From CAZMBI01 sp964564675 (GTDB taxonomy: Bacteria; Pseudomonadota; Alphaproteobacteria; Rickettsiales; UBA3002), in contig CAZMBI010000009.1 in assembly GCA_964564675.1 (NCBI GenBank), positions 1 through 64,000 of the forward strand: 64,000 bases of DNA, read 5' to 3'. Shown here piece after piece: positions 1-8,728 of the stretch. The notes beneath the pieces were generated by a model. That model worked only from the letters and a program-made list of their open reading frames with translations. It made no database searches and had not been told where the DNA came from. The position numbers were made by a program, and so were the translations under genes. Each line of letters opens with the position of its first letter. Within the stretch, counting starts at the first letter, position 1.

Positions 1-10
1 CGCTTGAAAA

Positions 11-87
11 TGGCGATCCCGGCAGGATTCGAACCTGCGACATTCTGCTTAGAAGGCAGATGCTCTATCCAGCTGAGCTACGGGACC
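11..87 (-). tRNA. tRNA-Arg (anticodon UCU)
   Basis: Read on the minus strand, the 77-nt sequence folds as a cloverleaf. The acceptor strands GGTCCCG and CGGGATC pair with one G-U. The D-arm contains AGCTCAGCTGGATAGAGC, and the T-arm contains GGTTCGAATCC. The anticodon loop CTTCTAA gives the anticodon UCU, which reads AGA/AGG arginine codons. The discriminator base G is followed by a genomically encoded CCA. The coordinates run from the CCA end (plus-strand TGG at 11-13) to the first acceptor base at 87. Confidence 0.96.
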
Positions 88-352
88 GCATGCGATAATT
101 ATAACGAAAAATGTAATTGCAAGCACAGTGCAAACACAGTTTTAGCGAGGCGTTTTAGGGCTGCCTCGCAAGGCCCATCTTATAGTTGCCGCATCTGCCG
201 AGAACCGAAGCTGACGGCAGGGTGTGGCCTGTTATTTTTCTTCCTGCGCTCCGGCGCTCGTGAGCCCCTATCGAACCAGACCGGAACACACATCCCGCGT
301 ATGATCGTAACCCAGCGCCGCATGATTAACAACGGCTTAAGATGCGGTGGGG

Positions 353-1771
353 TTAATACGCCGCTGCGAGGTCTGGTGTTACGCCGGAAGCTTCCAACTG
401 CGCACGCAGCGTGTCGATCAGCCCGGGAAGTTCGGCCTTTTCCCGCGCCTCCGCGCGGGCGATGATGGCGGCTTGCGTGTTGGAGGCGCGGATCAGCCAC
501 CAGCCGGCGGGCGTATGCACGCGTACGCCGTCGATAGCGTTGAATTCGGTGTCGGCTGCCTCCAGCCGCGTGCGGATTTCATCAATCACCGCGAATTTGC
601 GCCCCTCTGGACAGTCGATGCGGATTTCCGGCGTGCTGTAAGCGCGCGGCAGCGCGTCGATCAGTTCGCTTAAGGGGCGTTCGCTCAGGCTGAGGCGGCT
701 GAGCAGGCGCAGTGCGGCATACAGCCCGTCATCAAAGCCGAAATAGCGGTCGGCGAAGAAGATATGGCCGCTGGCCTCGCCGCCGAACGGGGCGCCGATT
801 TCTTTCATCTTGGTTTTGATATGGCTGTGGCCGGTCTTCCACATCAGGGGCTCGCCGCCATGGGCGGCGACATCGTCGAAAAACTGGGCGCTGGTTTTAA
901 CATCGGCGATAATCGTACCGCAGGTATCGCCCAGCACATCGCGGGCCAGCAGCATCAGCAGGTGATCCGAGCTAACCGGCCTGCCGCGGTCATCCACCAC
1001 GCCCAGGCGGTCGGCATCGCCGTCAAAAGCCAGCCCGATATCGCAGCCCTTTGCCCTGACGATCTGCTGCAGCTGCAACAGGTTTTTCTCCTGCGAGGGG
1101 TCCGGGTGATGCGCCGGGAAATGGCCGTCGATGGCGGTATTAATGGTATGGCTGGTCCAAGGCAGGCGAGTGCAGAGCTGCTCGACGATTTCTCCGGCCG
1201 CGCCGTTTCCCGGATCCCACGCCACGGTAAGCGGGCGCTGACCAGTGCGGGTGGCCGACAGCAGCGCCGCCAGATAATCGGCGCTGATATCGTGCCGGTC
1301 GATCCGGCCGCTGCCTTCAGCAAAGCGCCCGGCGGCGATGCGCTCGCCCAGCGCCGTAATGGCCGCGCCATAAAATGACTGGCCGCCGACCATCATCTTA
1401 AAGCCGTTATGGGTTGGCGGGTTGTGCGAGCCCGTGAGCATGATCGCGCCGTCGCTACCCAGATGATGAGCGGCGAAATACAGCATCGGGGTGGGGCCGA
1501 TACCGATATCGCGGACCTGCGCGCCGGCATCAACAAGCCCTTGCGCCAGGCTTTGCATCAGCTCCGGCGAGCTCAGCCGGCCGTCGCGGCACACGGCAAC
1601 GCTTGGTGCGCGCGCCGCCGCTTCATGCAGGTGCGAGGCAAAGGCGCGGCCGACGGCATAGGCATCGGCGGCGTGCAGCGTCTCCCCGACAATGCCGCGG
1701 ATATCGTATTCACGCAGGATAGACGGGTGCAGTGCGTGCGCGGCCGGGTCGGATTGCGGTTGAGCAGTCAT
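353..1771 (-). CDS. Phosphomannomutase/phosphoglucomutase
   Basis: A 472-residue alpha-D-phosphohexomutase that interconverts hexose 1- and 6-phosphates for cell-surface polysaccharide and LPS precursors. Visible family motifs are the active-site loop TGSHNP at residues 113-118 (Ser115 is the phosphoserine), the metal loop DGDADR at 250-255, the sugar-binding loop GEASGHIFF near 331-339 and a C-terminal phosphate-binding RASNT. All four domains are complete and the length is normal for the AlgC/ManB type. The start has a clear AAAAGGAGAT Shine-Dalgarno. A three-unit 7-bp tandem tract lies just upstream of it. Whether mannose or glucose phosphate is preferred cannot be decided from sequence. 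Confidence 0.93.
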   Translation of the reverse strand: MTAQPQSDPAAHALHPSILREYDIRGIVGETLHAADAYAVGRAFASHLHEAAARAPSVAVCRDGRLSSPELMQSLAQGLVDAGAQVRDIGIGPTPMLYFAAHHLGSDGAIMLTGSHNPPTHNGFKMMVGGQSFYGAAITALGERIAAGRFAEGSGRIDRHDISADYLAALLSATRTGQRPLTVAWDPGNGAAGEIVEQLCTRLPWTSHTINTAIDGHFPAHHPDPSQEKNLLQLQQIVRAKGCDIGLAFDGDADRLGVVDDRGRPVSSDHLLMLLARDVLGDTCGTIIADVKTSAQFFDDVAAHGGEPLMWKTGHSHIKTKMKEIGAPFGGEASGHIFFADRYFGFDDGLYAALRLLSRLSLSERPLSELIDALPRAYSTPEIRIDCPEGRKFAVIDEIRTRLEAADTEFNAIDGVRVHTPAGWWLIRASNTQAAIIARAEAREKAELPGLIDTLRAQLEASGVTPDLAAAY

Positions 1772-1786
1772 GGCGATCTCCTTTTT

Positions 1787-1807
1787 TAGGCATTAGGCAT
1801 TGGGCAT
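1787..1807. repeat. 7-bp tandem tract (TAGGCAT x3)
   Basis: Three head-to-tail heptamers TAGGCAT, TAGGCAT, TGGGCAT occupy exactly 21 bp between the phosphomannomutase start and the upstream DnaJ-like gene. It belongs to the class of short-period intergenic tracts also seen near 21291, 23394, 25512, 46187, 47444 and 48626. Confidence 0.8.
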
Positions 1808-1822
1808 CACAAAAACAGTATC

Positions 1823-2338
1823 TTATGGCTGGCTGCGGCCTGATCCCCGATGCCTGTCTAGCAACACATCTTTAGCTTGATTGATTTGCGATGCAAGATA
1901 ATCCGAGCCGCCGCGGTCGGGATGATTTTTCTTCAGCATCTCCTTATGCGCGGCCTTGATCTCCTGCGGGCGGGCATCCTGGCTCACATTCAGAATCCGG
2001 GCGGCCTCCTCGCGCGTCATCGGGCCGCTGCGGCGGGCGCTGTCAACGCCGGATTGCGCGCGTTGTTGCCGGCGTGCTTGCCACAAGCGCAAAATCGGCC
2101 AGAACACCATCAGCCGGTTGAGCAGGGCGGTCAGCCCTAAAAATCCGCCCACCAGGGCGGCGATCAACGGCGCGCCGAAACGCAGGAAAAACAGGATAAC
2201 CGCAACAATCCCCGCAATCGCCAGAATCTGCAGGACGCGTTTGACATGTTCCGGTTTGGTGTTGACCAGCCAGGTCAGCGCGGCGTGCAGTCCGAAGACG
2301 ATCACCAAGCCCAGACCCAGCGCTAATAATCCATGCAT
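1823..2338 (-). CDS. Membrane-anchored J-domain (DnaJ-like) protein
   Basis: A 171-residue protein with hydrophobic segments at about residues 4-24, 36-52 and 56-80, then a charged linker and a C-terminal J-domain at about 108-165 carrying the diagnostic HPD tripeptide at 139-141 (NHPDRGGSDY). The layout, N-terminal membrane anchor plus terminal J-domain, resembles the Pam18/TIM14 type. Such proteins stimulate the ATPase of a DnaK-type chaperone at a membrane. The gene starts 8 nt after the mipZ stop, so the two are probably co-transcribed. The client is unknown. Confidence 0.85.
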   Translation of the reverse strand: MHGLLALGLGLVIVFGLHAALTWLVNTKPEHVKRVLQILAIAGIVAVILFFLRFGAPLIAALVGGFLGLTALLNRLMVFWPILRLWQARRQQRAQSGVDSARRSGPMTREEAARILNVSQDARPQEIKAAHKEMLKKNHPDRGGSDYLASQINQAKDVLLDRHRGSGRSQP

Positions 2339-2346
2339 GATGTGGT

Positions 2347-3552
2347 TTACACGGCTTCCGGCGTCCGCTCGGGCGCGGCGGGCTCCTCTGCACTCGGCTG
2401 GGGTTCATCCGCGGTTGTTATGGCTTCGCCGGTCTCGTCTGGTAACGATGGCTCGGCTGTAGCGGGGGTTTCGTCGCCGCCTTGCGGTGCTGGTTCCGCC
2501 GTCTTCGCATCCGCCTTTGCCGCAGCGGATGCGCTATCGGCAGGCGGCTGAGCGGATTCGGTCGTCTCGGTGCTTGCTGCCGCCGGTGCGGACTCGGCTT
2601 TGCCGCCGGGATTCTCGGCCTCCTCTTGTTCGCGGTGGCGCAGCGCGTTAATCCGTCGGTCTACTTCCGGAATACGCAGGGTTTTGAGCAGGTCGCGCAC
2701 CTCCTGCTTGGCGGCGATATGGCTCATGGAGATGCTCTTGCTGTTGCTGATATCGATGACATCGAGCACGGTCAGCCCCTGCAGGAACATCTCACGATAA
2801 ATCACCCGCTCCGAAAAGCCCGGCGCCATACGAAATCCGATGCGGCGCGAGAGTTCCTCCACCACTTTTTTCATGTAGCGCTTGTTCTTGGCGTCAAGAT
2901 GGCTGAGGCGGTTGCGCATCACAATCCACTCGATCGAGCCGCCGTCGCGCTTGGCGCGCGTGAGTTTCTGCTCCCACACCATTTCACTGTAAATACTGGG
3001 GCGAATGACCTCAAGCGTGTTGCCATCCACCGAGGCCAGCACATCCAGATCCACGAAACTGTCATTAATCGGGGTGATCACGGTATTGGCGTTGGAATGC
3101 GCCAGACGCGATAAAAATGTGTCGTTGCCCGGGCTGTCGATCAGGACAAAATCGCACGCCGCCAGACGCTGCATCGCCTGCGTAAAACGCTCGCGCTCGT
3201 CTTCTTCGGCCTCCTCCTGCATGTTGAACGGGCTTTTGGTGATGACGATATGCTGCGGCATGGGCAGGCTGACGCCTTCGCGTTCGGCGGTTTTGTGGCG
3301 GTTATCGAGATAGCGCGACAGGGAGCGCTGACGGGCGTCAATATCTACGCAGCCAACCTTAAAGTCCATCCGCATCAGGGCGACGAGAATATGCATGGTC
3401 GTTGTGGTTTTGCCGGAGCCACCCTTTTCATTGCCGACGACAATGACATGGGCATTGGTTTCCACCTTGGGTTCCGGCTTGGGCGACGCAGGGTTATTAC
3501 CTCTGCCGAACAATCCACCCATACCGCTGAAAATACCACCTGATTGAGACAT
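2347..3552 (-). CDS. mipZ: MipZ-like ParA-family ATPase
   Basis: A 401-residue deviant Walker-type ATPase. The Walker A motif KGGSGKTT is at residues 43-50, preceded by VIVVGNE, and a DSPGND switch-like motif follows the ParA pattern. In Alphaproteobacteria MipZ forms a bipolar gradient by binding ParB and inhibits FtsZ polymerisation, placing the division site at mid-cell. The ATPase core ends near residue 305. The last ~95 residues are a low-complexity Ala/Pro/Glu-rich tail that makes the protein longer than the Caulobacter homologue. The first ~30 residues are Gly-rich. No strong Shine-Dalgarno is visible before the chosen ATG. Confidence 0.88.
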   Translation of the reverse strand: MSQSGGIFSGMGGLFGRGNNPASPKPEPKVETNAHVIVVGNEKGGSGKTTTTMHILVALMRMDFKVGCVDIDARQRSLSRYLDNRHKTAEREGVSLPMPQHIVITKSPFNMQEEAEEDERERFTQAMQRLAACDFVLIDSPGNDTFLSRLAHSNANTVITPINDSFVDLDVLASVDGNTLEVIRPSIYSEMVWEQKLTRAKRDGGSIEWIVMRNRLSHLDAKNKRYMKKVVEELSRRIGFRMAPGFSERVIYREMFLQGLTVLDVIDISNSKSISMSHIAAKQEVRDLLKTLRIPEVDRRINALRHREQEEAENPGGKAESAPAAASTETTESAQPPADSASAAAKADAKTAEPAPQGGDETPATAEPSLPDETGEAITTADEPQPSAEEPAAPERTPEAV

Positions 3553-3717
3553 GAATATGCTGTATTTTTACCTGTTGCGAATTAGCAATATGCAAACCCT
3601 AACGAAAAGCTAAAAAAGTGTAAAGCGCCACGTCATTTCTTTTCACCGTCCAATCGCAGGCCATGGGATGCGGGCGCGTTGCTACAACCGGAGATATCGG
3701 TCCAAACTTATCAGGGG

Positions 3718-4536
3718 TTATAAAAAGATGCGTATGGGGTCTTCGCCGCTGACGGTGCCCAGATTCATGATGTTGCGGGAGAATGTCGCAATATAGGCAT
3801 CCACGCCGCGTGGACGGATCAACGAACTGGTAAAACGCACCGTATTGCTGCGTTCGGGCTGGGTCCGGTTATTGCCGGAAGCCGGTTCCGCCCGGGTGGC
3901 GGGGCTGGTGGCGGCGTCGGAAGCCCCGCTGACCTTCGCCTGGCTTTGGACGGCGGACGTGCTGGCCGTTGCTTGCTGGGACTGTTGTAATTGCGCCGCC
4001 TGAACGGCTGCGCGCTCCTGCGTGATACGGCCGGCGCTTTCCTTTGCGTTCAGCTGATTAGCCAATGCCGCGGTGCCCTGGGGTTGCGGCGCCGGGCGCG
4101 CGGCGTCGCTGGGCTTATATTTGGTCAGCGAGAAACGCTGCAGCAATTCGCTGTCCGGCGTCGGGGATTGCGGCTGGCCGGAGTTGAAAAACGAGCTGAA
4201 CAGATCGCTGTTTTGTGCGGCACCGCCCTGACCCATCACCTGGGCGACGAAGGAACTGGCAAAAAACCCGTTTTGCGTGGTCTGCACCCCCGGGGCGATC
4301 ATGCCGCGAGCGGCGTTGACCCCGATAGCGGGATTCGGCAATTGCAGCGTGGTGCCGGCGGGTAAATTGGCGGCATTGCGACCATTATTATAGACGGTCT
4401 CCGGCGCGGCGTTGGAGGGCACCGCATTAAACGGGATGCGCGCCAGCGCGCTGGTCTGGGTGGGTACGCCGGTGAAAGTCTCCGCCATCGGCGGCAGCGG
4501 CACATTCACGTTGGGCAATGTCAGAATAGGCACCAT
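3718..4536 (-). CDS. Hypothetical low-complexity protein
   Basis: A 272-residue protein I do not recognise. It is rich in Ala, Gln, Asn, Ser and Pro, with no signal peptide and no membrane segment. The middle (about residues 145-225) is Gln/Ala-rich and probably disordered. The final ~50 residues (VRFTSSLIRPRGVDAYIATF onward) look more ordered. Codon usage matches the neighbours and the frame is uninterrupted, which supports a real gene. The start has only a weak AGG nearby. It lies upstream of mipZ in the same orientation with a 165-bp gap, so it need not be in the same transcript. Confidence 0.6.
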   Translation of the reverse strand: MVPILTLPNVNVPLPPMAETFTGVPTQTSALARIPFNAVPSNAAPETVYNNGRNAANLPAGTTLQLPNPAIGVNAARGMIAPGVQTTQNGFFASSFVAQVMGQGGAAQNSDLFSSFFNSGQPQSPTPDSELLQRFSLTKYKPSDAARPAPQPQGTAALANQLNAKESAGRITQERAAVQAAQLQQSQQATASTSAVQSQAKVSGASDAATSPATRAEPASGNNRTQPERSNTVRFTSSLIRPRGVDAYIATFSRNIMNLGTVSGEDPIRIFL

Positions 4537-4631
4537 ACCTGGCTGTTCGTTACATTTCGTTATTTCTACATTTTTTATCCTAGCACAGTTTTGTGGTGCT
4601 GTAAATTAATACAAAAAGATGAACAACTTAG

Positions 4632-4661
4632 TTGCTTTCTAGGCAAAAATGTTCCTATAAT
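4632..4661 (+). promoter_or_regulatory. Candidate sigma-70 promoter upstream of sco
   Basis: A consensus -10 box TATAAT lies at 4656-4661, with a weak -35-like TTGCTT at 4632-4637 (18-bp spacer). It lies in the divergent gap before the SCO gene and would give a leader of about 155 nt. The -10 match is strong and the -35 is poor. Confidence 0.4.
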
Positions 4662-4823
4662 GCGTAAAACAGGGCATGTCCGCTGTCGCGAAAACTTCAC
4701 TTTACGCGGCTCCGAATTGGCGCTAAGAGCAGGTGCTAACGCCATGCGGGCGGAAAAACACAAAAAAATCAACGTAAAGTAATATCGGTTACGTGATAAC
4801 AGGGTAGGTAAAAGGAACCGATT

Positions 4824-5426
4824 ATGCGTTATTTGATACTCGGCATCACCGTTTTGATCGTGGCGATATTTGTCGCCATGCAGTGGCTGGCGCCCGAACA
4901 TTTTGACCCGCCCAAAGAAACTAAAGTCTCCGGCAAGGCCTTAATCGGCGGGCCGTTTACCCTGACCACCCATACCGGCGAGCAGGTCACACAAGACATG
5001 CTTAAAGGGCAGTATTCCCTGATTTATTTTGGGTTTACCCATTGCCCGGACATCTGCCCGACCACCTTGCTGGTGATGAGCAATGCGCTGAATGATCTGG
5101 GAGAGCAGGCCACGCGCATCAAGCCGGTATTCATCACGCTGGATCCGGAGCGTGATTCGGTGGAAAAACTACAGCAATATGTCAGCAGTTTTCACCCGCG
5201 GCTGGTCGGGCTGACCGGCACGCCTGAACAGATCAAGCAGGCGGCCGATGCTTATAAGGTCTATTACACGAAGGTGGAAACCCCGGAATCCGCCCTGGAA
5301 TATCTGGTGGATCATTCCGGTTTCATCTATCTGATGGACCCCAAGGGCGAATATATCACGCATTTCCCACATAATGTTGCAGAACAAACCTTAGCTGCTA
5401 CACTGCGCGAGCATATCAATCAGTAA
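4824..5426 (+). CDS. SCO1/SenC family copper chaperone
   Basis: A 200-residue membrane-anchored thioredoxin-fold protein. It has one N-terminal transmembrane helix (about residues 3-20) followed by a periplasmic SCO domain. The copper-binding CPDIC motif (Cys74, Cys78) and the conserved distal His164 (in YLVDHSG) are all present. The family delivers copper to, or reduces, the CuA site of cytochrome c oxidase subunit II. The start is supported by AAAAGGA about 6 nt upstream. A PCuAC chaperone gene follows after 20 nt, so the pair forms a small copper-delivery operon for oxidase assembly. Confidence 0.93.
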   Translation: MRYLILGITVLIVAIFVAMQWLAPEHFDPPKETKVSGKALIGGPFTLTTHTGEQVTQDMLKGQYSLIYFGFTHCPDICPTTLLVMSNALNDLGEQATRIKPVFITLDPERDSVEKLQQYVSSFHPRLVGLTGTPEQIKQAADAYKVYYTKVETPESALEYLVDHSGFIYLMDPKGEYITHFPHNVAEQTLAATLREHINQ

Positions 5427-5446
5427 ACCAAGAAAGGGTGTGAGCA

Positions 5447-5869
5447 ATGCGTGTGTTCCTGTTCGCGCTGGCCGTGCTGTGTCCGTGGCTGGCGCTGGCT
5501 TCCGACTCTCCTGTAACCATCGACAATGCGGTGATTCCCCAGCCGCCGGCGGCGGCGACGGTTTCGGCCGCCTATATGAGCGTGCATAACCCTGGTGATC
5601 AGGCGCGGCAAATCGTCAGCGCGCATTCGGATGTCGCCGAGCATGTGGAATTGCATACGCATACGCACAAAGATGGCATGATGCAGATGCGCCAGGTCGA
5701 CGAGGTGGCGCTGCCGGCTGGTGAAACGGTGCGTTTTGAGCCGGGCGGCCTGCATATCATGCTAATCGGTCTGAGCAGTCCGCTCGAAGCCGGGCAGGAC
5801 GTGGCGATTACTCTGACGCTGGATAACGGCGAGTCCGTTACCCCCACCTTTACCGTTCAGACGCGCTGA
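5447..5869 (+). CDS. PCu(A)C family periplasmic copper chaperone
   Basis: A 140-residue secreted protein. A signal peptide (MRVFLFALAVLCPWLALAS) is followed by a PCuAC domain. The Met/His copper-binding pattern typical of the family is visible: ELHTHTHKDGMMQMRQV, then about 20 residues on, GLHIMLIG. It captures Cu(I) and passes it to the SCO protein or directly to cytochrome oxidase CuA, matching its place 20 nt after the SCO gene. The Shine-Dalgarno-like AAAGGGTGTGAG precedes the ATG. The stop lies 2 nt before the guanylate kinase start. Confidence 0.92.
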   Translation: MRVFLFALAVLCPWLALASDSPVTIDNAVIPQPPAAATVSAAYMSVHNPGDQARQIVSAHSDVAEHVELHTHTHKDGMMQMRQVDEVALPAGETVRFEPGGLHIMLIGLSSPLEAGQDVAITLTLDNGESVTPTFTVQTR

Positions 5870-5871
5870 TC

Positions 5872-6522
5872 ATGCACGCCGGCGACGCAGCAGCGGATTT
5901 TGGCTCGCGCCGCGGGTTCATGTTCGTGCTTTCCTCGCCTTCGGGAGCGGGGAAAACCACGCTGTCACGCCGCCTGCTGGGTCGTCACGGCGGGCTTACC
6001 ATGTCAGTGTCGGTGACCACGCGCCCGGCGCGTTCCGGCGAAATCGAAGCGCAGGATTATTATTTTGTCGATCATGACCGCTTCGCCGACATGGCGCAAA
6101 GCGGTGAGCTGCTTGAATATGCAACCGTTTTTAGCCATCAATACGGCACCCCCGCCGCCCAGGTCGAGCAGGCGCTCAACCGGGGAATCGATGTGTTATT
6201 CGATATTGACTGGCAGGGCACGCGACAGCTGGCGAAAAAGCGCCGCAACGATCTGGTCAGCGTATTCATTCTGCCGCCCTCGCTGGATGAGCTGGAGCGC
6301 CGACTTCGCCAGCGCGCCCAGGACAGCGACGAGGTGGTGCAACAACGCATGGCCAAGGCGGCGGCAGAAATCTCGCACTGGGAAGAATATGATTATGTCG
6401 TGATTAATCACGATATCGATCAGGCGATTGAAAAAATTATCCACATACTGGAGGCGGAGCGCACCAAACGCATTCGCCAGAACAATCTGCCGGAATTTAT
6501 TGATCGGCTGTGTCGCCGCTGA
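5872..6522 (+). CDS. gmk: Guanylate kinase
   Basis: A 216-residue kinase that converts GMP and ATP to GDP and ADP. The P-loop PSGAGKTT is at residues 23-30, followed by the GMP-binding region TRPARSGEIEAQDYYFVD and the LID and C-terminal helices, all complete. The start 2 nt after the PCuAC stop has no strong ribosome-binding site, which suggests translational coupling. The last 26 bp overlap the end of rsmA, which is transcribed convergently. The family often carries a short N-terminal extension like the ~14 residues seen here. Confidence 0.95.
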   Translation: MHAGDAAADFGSRRGFMFVLSSPSGAGKTTLSRRLLGRHGGLTMSVSVTTRPARSGEIEAQDYYFVDHDRFADMAQSGELLEYATVFSHQYGTPAAQVEQALNRGIDVLFDIDWQGTRQLAKKRRNDLVSVFILPPSLDELERRLRQRAQDSDEVVQQRMAKAAAEISHWEEYDYVVINHDIDQAIEKIIHILEAERTKRIRQNNLPEFIDRLCRR

Positions 6523-7348
6523 GATAGCGGCTGAGCCGGCAATATTGTTCGACACTGACCTGATCCGGGCGCAGGGTCGGGGCAATATCCAGCTGCGGCA
6601 GCGCCTCAACCACGGCCGCCCCGAGCGGCTTGAGCGCGGCGCGCAGCATTTTGCGGCGCTGCTGGAAGGCGGTCTTTACCACGTGTTCGAGCTGCGTTTT
6701 ATCGGCGGCGTAGCGCGGCGCGGCGCGCGGGATCAGCCGCACCACCGCCGAATCCACCTTGGGCGGCGGGGTAAATGCTGCCGCCGGCACATGGCGCACC
6801 ACCTCCGCCTCACATAGCCATTGCACCAGTACCGACAGGCGGCCATAAGCCCGGCTGCCTGGCCCGGCGGTGAGACGCTCGGCCACTTCCTGCTGAAACA
6901 TCAGGATTAGCGCCCGGTAGCTCACGGGGTCGCGCCAGATATCCGCCAGCCAGCGCAGCAACAAGGCCGTGCCGACGTTATAGGGCAGGTTGGCGATGAC
7001 AGCGCGCGGTGGCGGGCACAGGCTGGGACAATCCAGTGTCAGCGCGTCCTCGCCGATGATAACCAGCCGCGAACCGCTGGCCGCCTGCAACTCCTGCAGG
7101 GCATACACGCAGCGTGCGTCCTTTTCCACGGCAAACACGCGCGCGGCGTCGGTGGCCAGCAGCGAGCGCGTCAGCCCGCCCGGGCCGGGGCCGATTTCAA
7201 TCACGTGACACCCCCCAAGCGCGCCGGCCTGTGCCGCGATGGCGTCGGTGAGATGGGCATCGAGCAGGAAATGCTGACCGAGGCTTTTTCTTGCCTGCAG
7301 GCCGTGGCGGGCGATGACATCACGCAGGGACGGCAGGGTTTGGGTCAT
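6497..7348 (-). CDS. rsmA: 16S rRNA (adenine1518-N6/adenine1519-N6)-dimethyltransferase
   Basis: A 283-residue SAM-dependent methyltransferase (KsgA/RsmA) that dimethylates two adjacent adenines in helix 45 of 16S rRNA late in 30S assembly. Seen are KSLGQHFL at 21-28, the SAM loop EIGPGPGGLT at 51-60 and the catalytic NLPY at 120-123. It is the last gene of the lptD-surA-rsmA set, 48 nt after surA. The usual pdxA between surA and rsmA is absent here. The 3' end overlaps gmk on the other strand by 26 bp. Confidence 0.95.
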   Translation of the reverse strand: MTQTLPSLRDVIARHGLQARKSLGQHFLLDAHLTDAIAAQAGALGGCHVIEIGPGPGGLTRSLLATDAARVFAVEKDARCVYALQELQAASGSRLVIIGEDALTLDCPSLCPPPRAVIANLPYNVGTALLLRWLADIWRDPVSYRALILMFQQEVAERLTAGPGSRAYGRLSVLVQWLCEAEVVRHVPAAAFTPPPKVDSAVVRLIPRAAPRYAADKTQLEHVVKTAFQQRRKMLRAALKPLGAAVVEALPQLDIAPTLRPDQVSVEQYCRLSRYLSGDTADQ

Positions 7349-7396
7349 AAAACCGTCAGGTGCTGTTGCATGCCTTTGTGTCCGGGGGCTTGCCGA

Positions 7397-8728
7397 TCAT
7401 ACCCGCACATCGATAAAGGCTTCCCGCCGCACGGTACGCAGGTATTTTTCCACTTCCAGCTCGAGTTTCTGGCGGAACAGCGCCTCGCGGACCTTTTCAC
7501 GCTCGGGCAGCGGGTTGGGAATGGTAATGCGTTCGCACAGCATCAGCAGGTGGATGCCGTCGGGCGCGGCGAAGGGTTCGGTGATCTCGGTCACATTCAG
7601 TGGTTCCACCAGGTGGCGCACATCCTTGGCCATATTGGCCAGCGTGGTGCGGATATAGTTGACGTTGATATTCAGCCCTTCAAAGTCGCGCATGCCGGCA
7701 ATACCCTCTTCGGTACAGCTGCCGGGGTATTTGGCGATGTTGCGCGCGATATCCATCATGGCGTCGATTTCTTCAGTCATGCTTTGCTCGCTGAGCTTGA
7801 GTACGAGCTGCTTAACAGCGACTTCCGCATTATTTTGCGGCACGGTGGAGGTTGTGCGCTTATCCAGCAGACGAATCAGCTGATACCCTTCCGGCGCACG
7901 TACCGGTTCGGCGATTTCGCCCACTTCCAGCTCTTTAATAACCCGTGCCACCGCCGGATGCAGATCGGCTTTTTCCACCCAGGTCATCGGTCCGAACGTC
8001 AGCGGGATACGGTCGGCATATTGTTTGACCAGCTCAGGCCCTTCGGCGCCGTTTACCAGCTGGCTGCGGATATCGCGCGCCAGCCCCAGCGTCGCATCCG
8101 GCCCGGTGCCTTCGGTAAAGGGCAGGATAATCGAGGCGATCTGGACTTCTTCCACCTGTTTGCCGCGCGCCATGCGCTGCTGTGCCCGGTAGATTTCCTC
8201 ATCGGTAATGGTAATCCCCTGCCGGATTTTGCGCCCAATCAGCTTGCTCCATGCCACCTCCCCCCGGATCTGGCGATAAAACGAGTCCAGCGATATGCCC
8301 TGCTCACGGATAAATACTTCCAGACTGCCCGGCGGTTTGCCCTGTGCGCGCTCAATCCGGGCGATGGCATTATCGATCTCGCGCTGGTCGATCAATATGT
8401 TAAAGCGCTTGGCTTCCTGCAGCTTGAGGGCTTCGTCAACGAGCAGCTGCACGACTTTCTGCCGCATGCGCTGGCGGTTGCGTGGTGTGTCATCCTGGCC
8501 GGTGGTCTTGAGCAATAACTCGGTGCGGTTTTTCACATCCAGCGAGGTAATCACATCATCATTGACCACCGCCACAATACGCAGCGACTCGCTGGCAGCA
8601 GCCGGCGGCGAACGGTCTGCAATACTGGCGTTGGCTGCCGTGGCGGCCAGCAGCACGCATGCGCACAGGCTGGCGGCTGCGGCGACCAGCCCGCGGGCTG
8701 TCAGATCATGGCGTCTTATCTGTGTCAT
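7397..8728 (-). CDS. surA: SurA-like periplasmic peptidyl-prolyl isomerase/chaperone
   Basis: A 443-residue exported chaperone for outer-membrane proteins. An N-terminal signal segment (hydrophobic about residues 14-34, ending near ANASIA) is followed by a SurA N-terminal domain (about 48-175), a parvulin (PPIC) domain at about 200-315 and a weaker second parvulin-like region at about 340-405, then a C-terminal helix. Its ATG overlaps the lptD stop (ATGA), so the two are translationally coupled. This fits the known dependence of LptD folding on SurA. Confidence 0.92.
   Translation of the reverse strand: MTQIRRHDLTARGLVAAAASLCACVLLAATAANASIADRSPPAAASESLRIVAVVNDDVITSLDVKNRTELLLKTTGQDDTPRNRQRMRQKVVQLLVDEALKLQEAKRFNILIDQREIDNAIARIERAQGKPPGSLEVFIREQGISLDSFYRQIRGEVAWSKLIGRKIRQGITITDEEIYRAQQRMARGKQVEEVQIASIILPFTEGTGPDATLGLARDIRSQLVNGAEGPELVKQYADRIPLTFGPMTWVEKADLHPAVARVIKELEVGEIAEPVRAPEGYQLIRLLDKRTTSTVPQNNAEVAVKQLVLKLSEQSMTEEIDAMMDIARNIAKYPGSCTEEGIAGMRDFEGLNINVNYIRTTLANMAKDVRHLVEPLNVTEITEPFAAPDGIHLLMLCERITIPNPLPEREKVREALFRQKLELEVEKYLRTVRREAFIDVRV

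Noticed and set aside
308..353. Imperfect hairpin (AACCCAGCGCCGCAT / ATGCGGTGGGGTT) after the phosphomannomutase stop
   Set aside because: Possible terminator on the minus strand, but the stem has mismatches and no U-tract follows.
4660..4782. Small plus-strand open frame in the leader of the SCO gene
   Set aside because: Starts inside the -10 box region, has no ribosome-binding site and no recognisable features; more likely untranslated leader.
7205..8518. A 437-codon open frame on the plus strand, antisense to surA
   Set aside because: Its product is His/Gln/Arg-rich without domains and surA on the other strand has clear signal peptide and PPIC homology; long antisense frames are expected in GC-rich codons.
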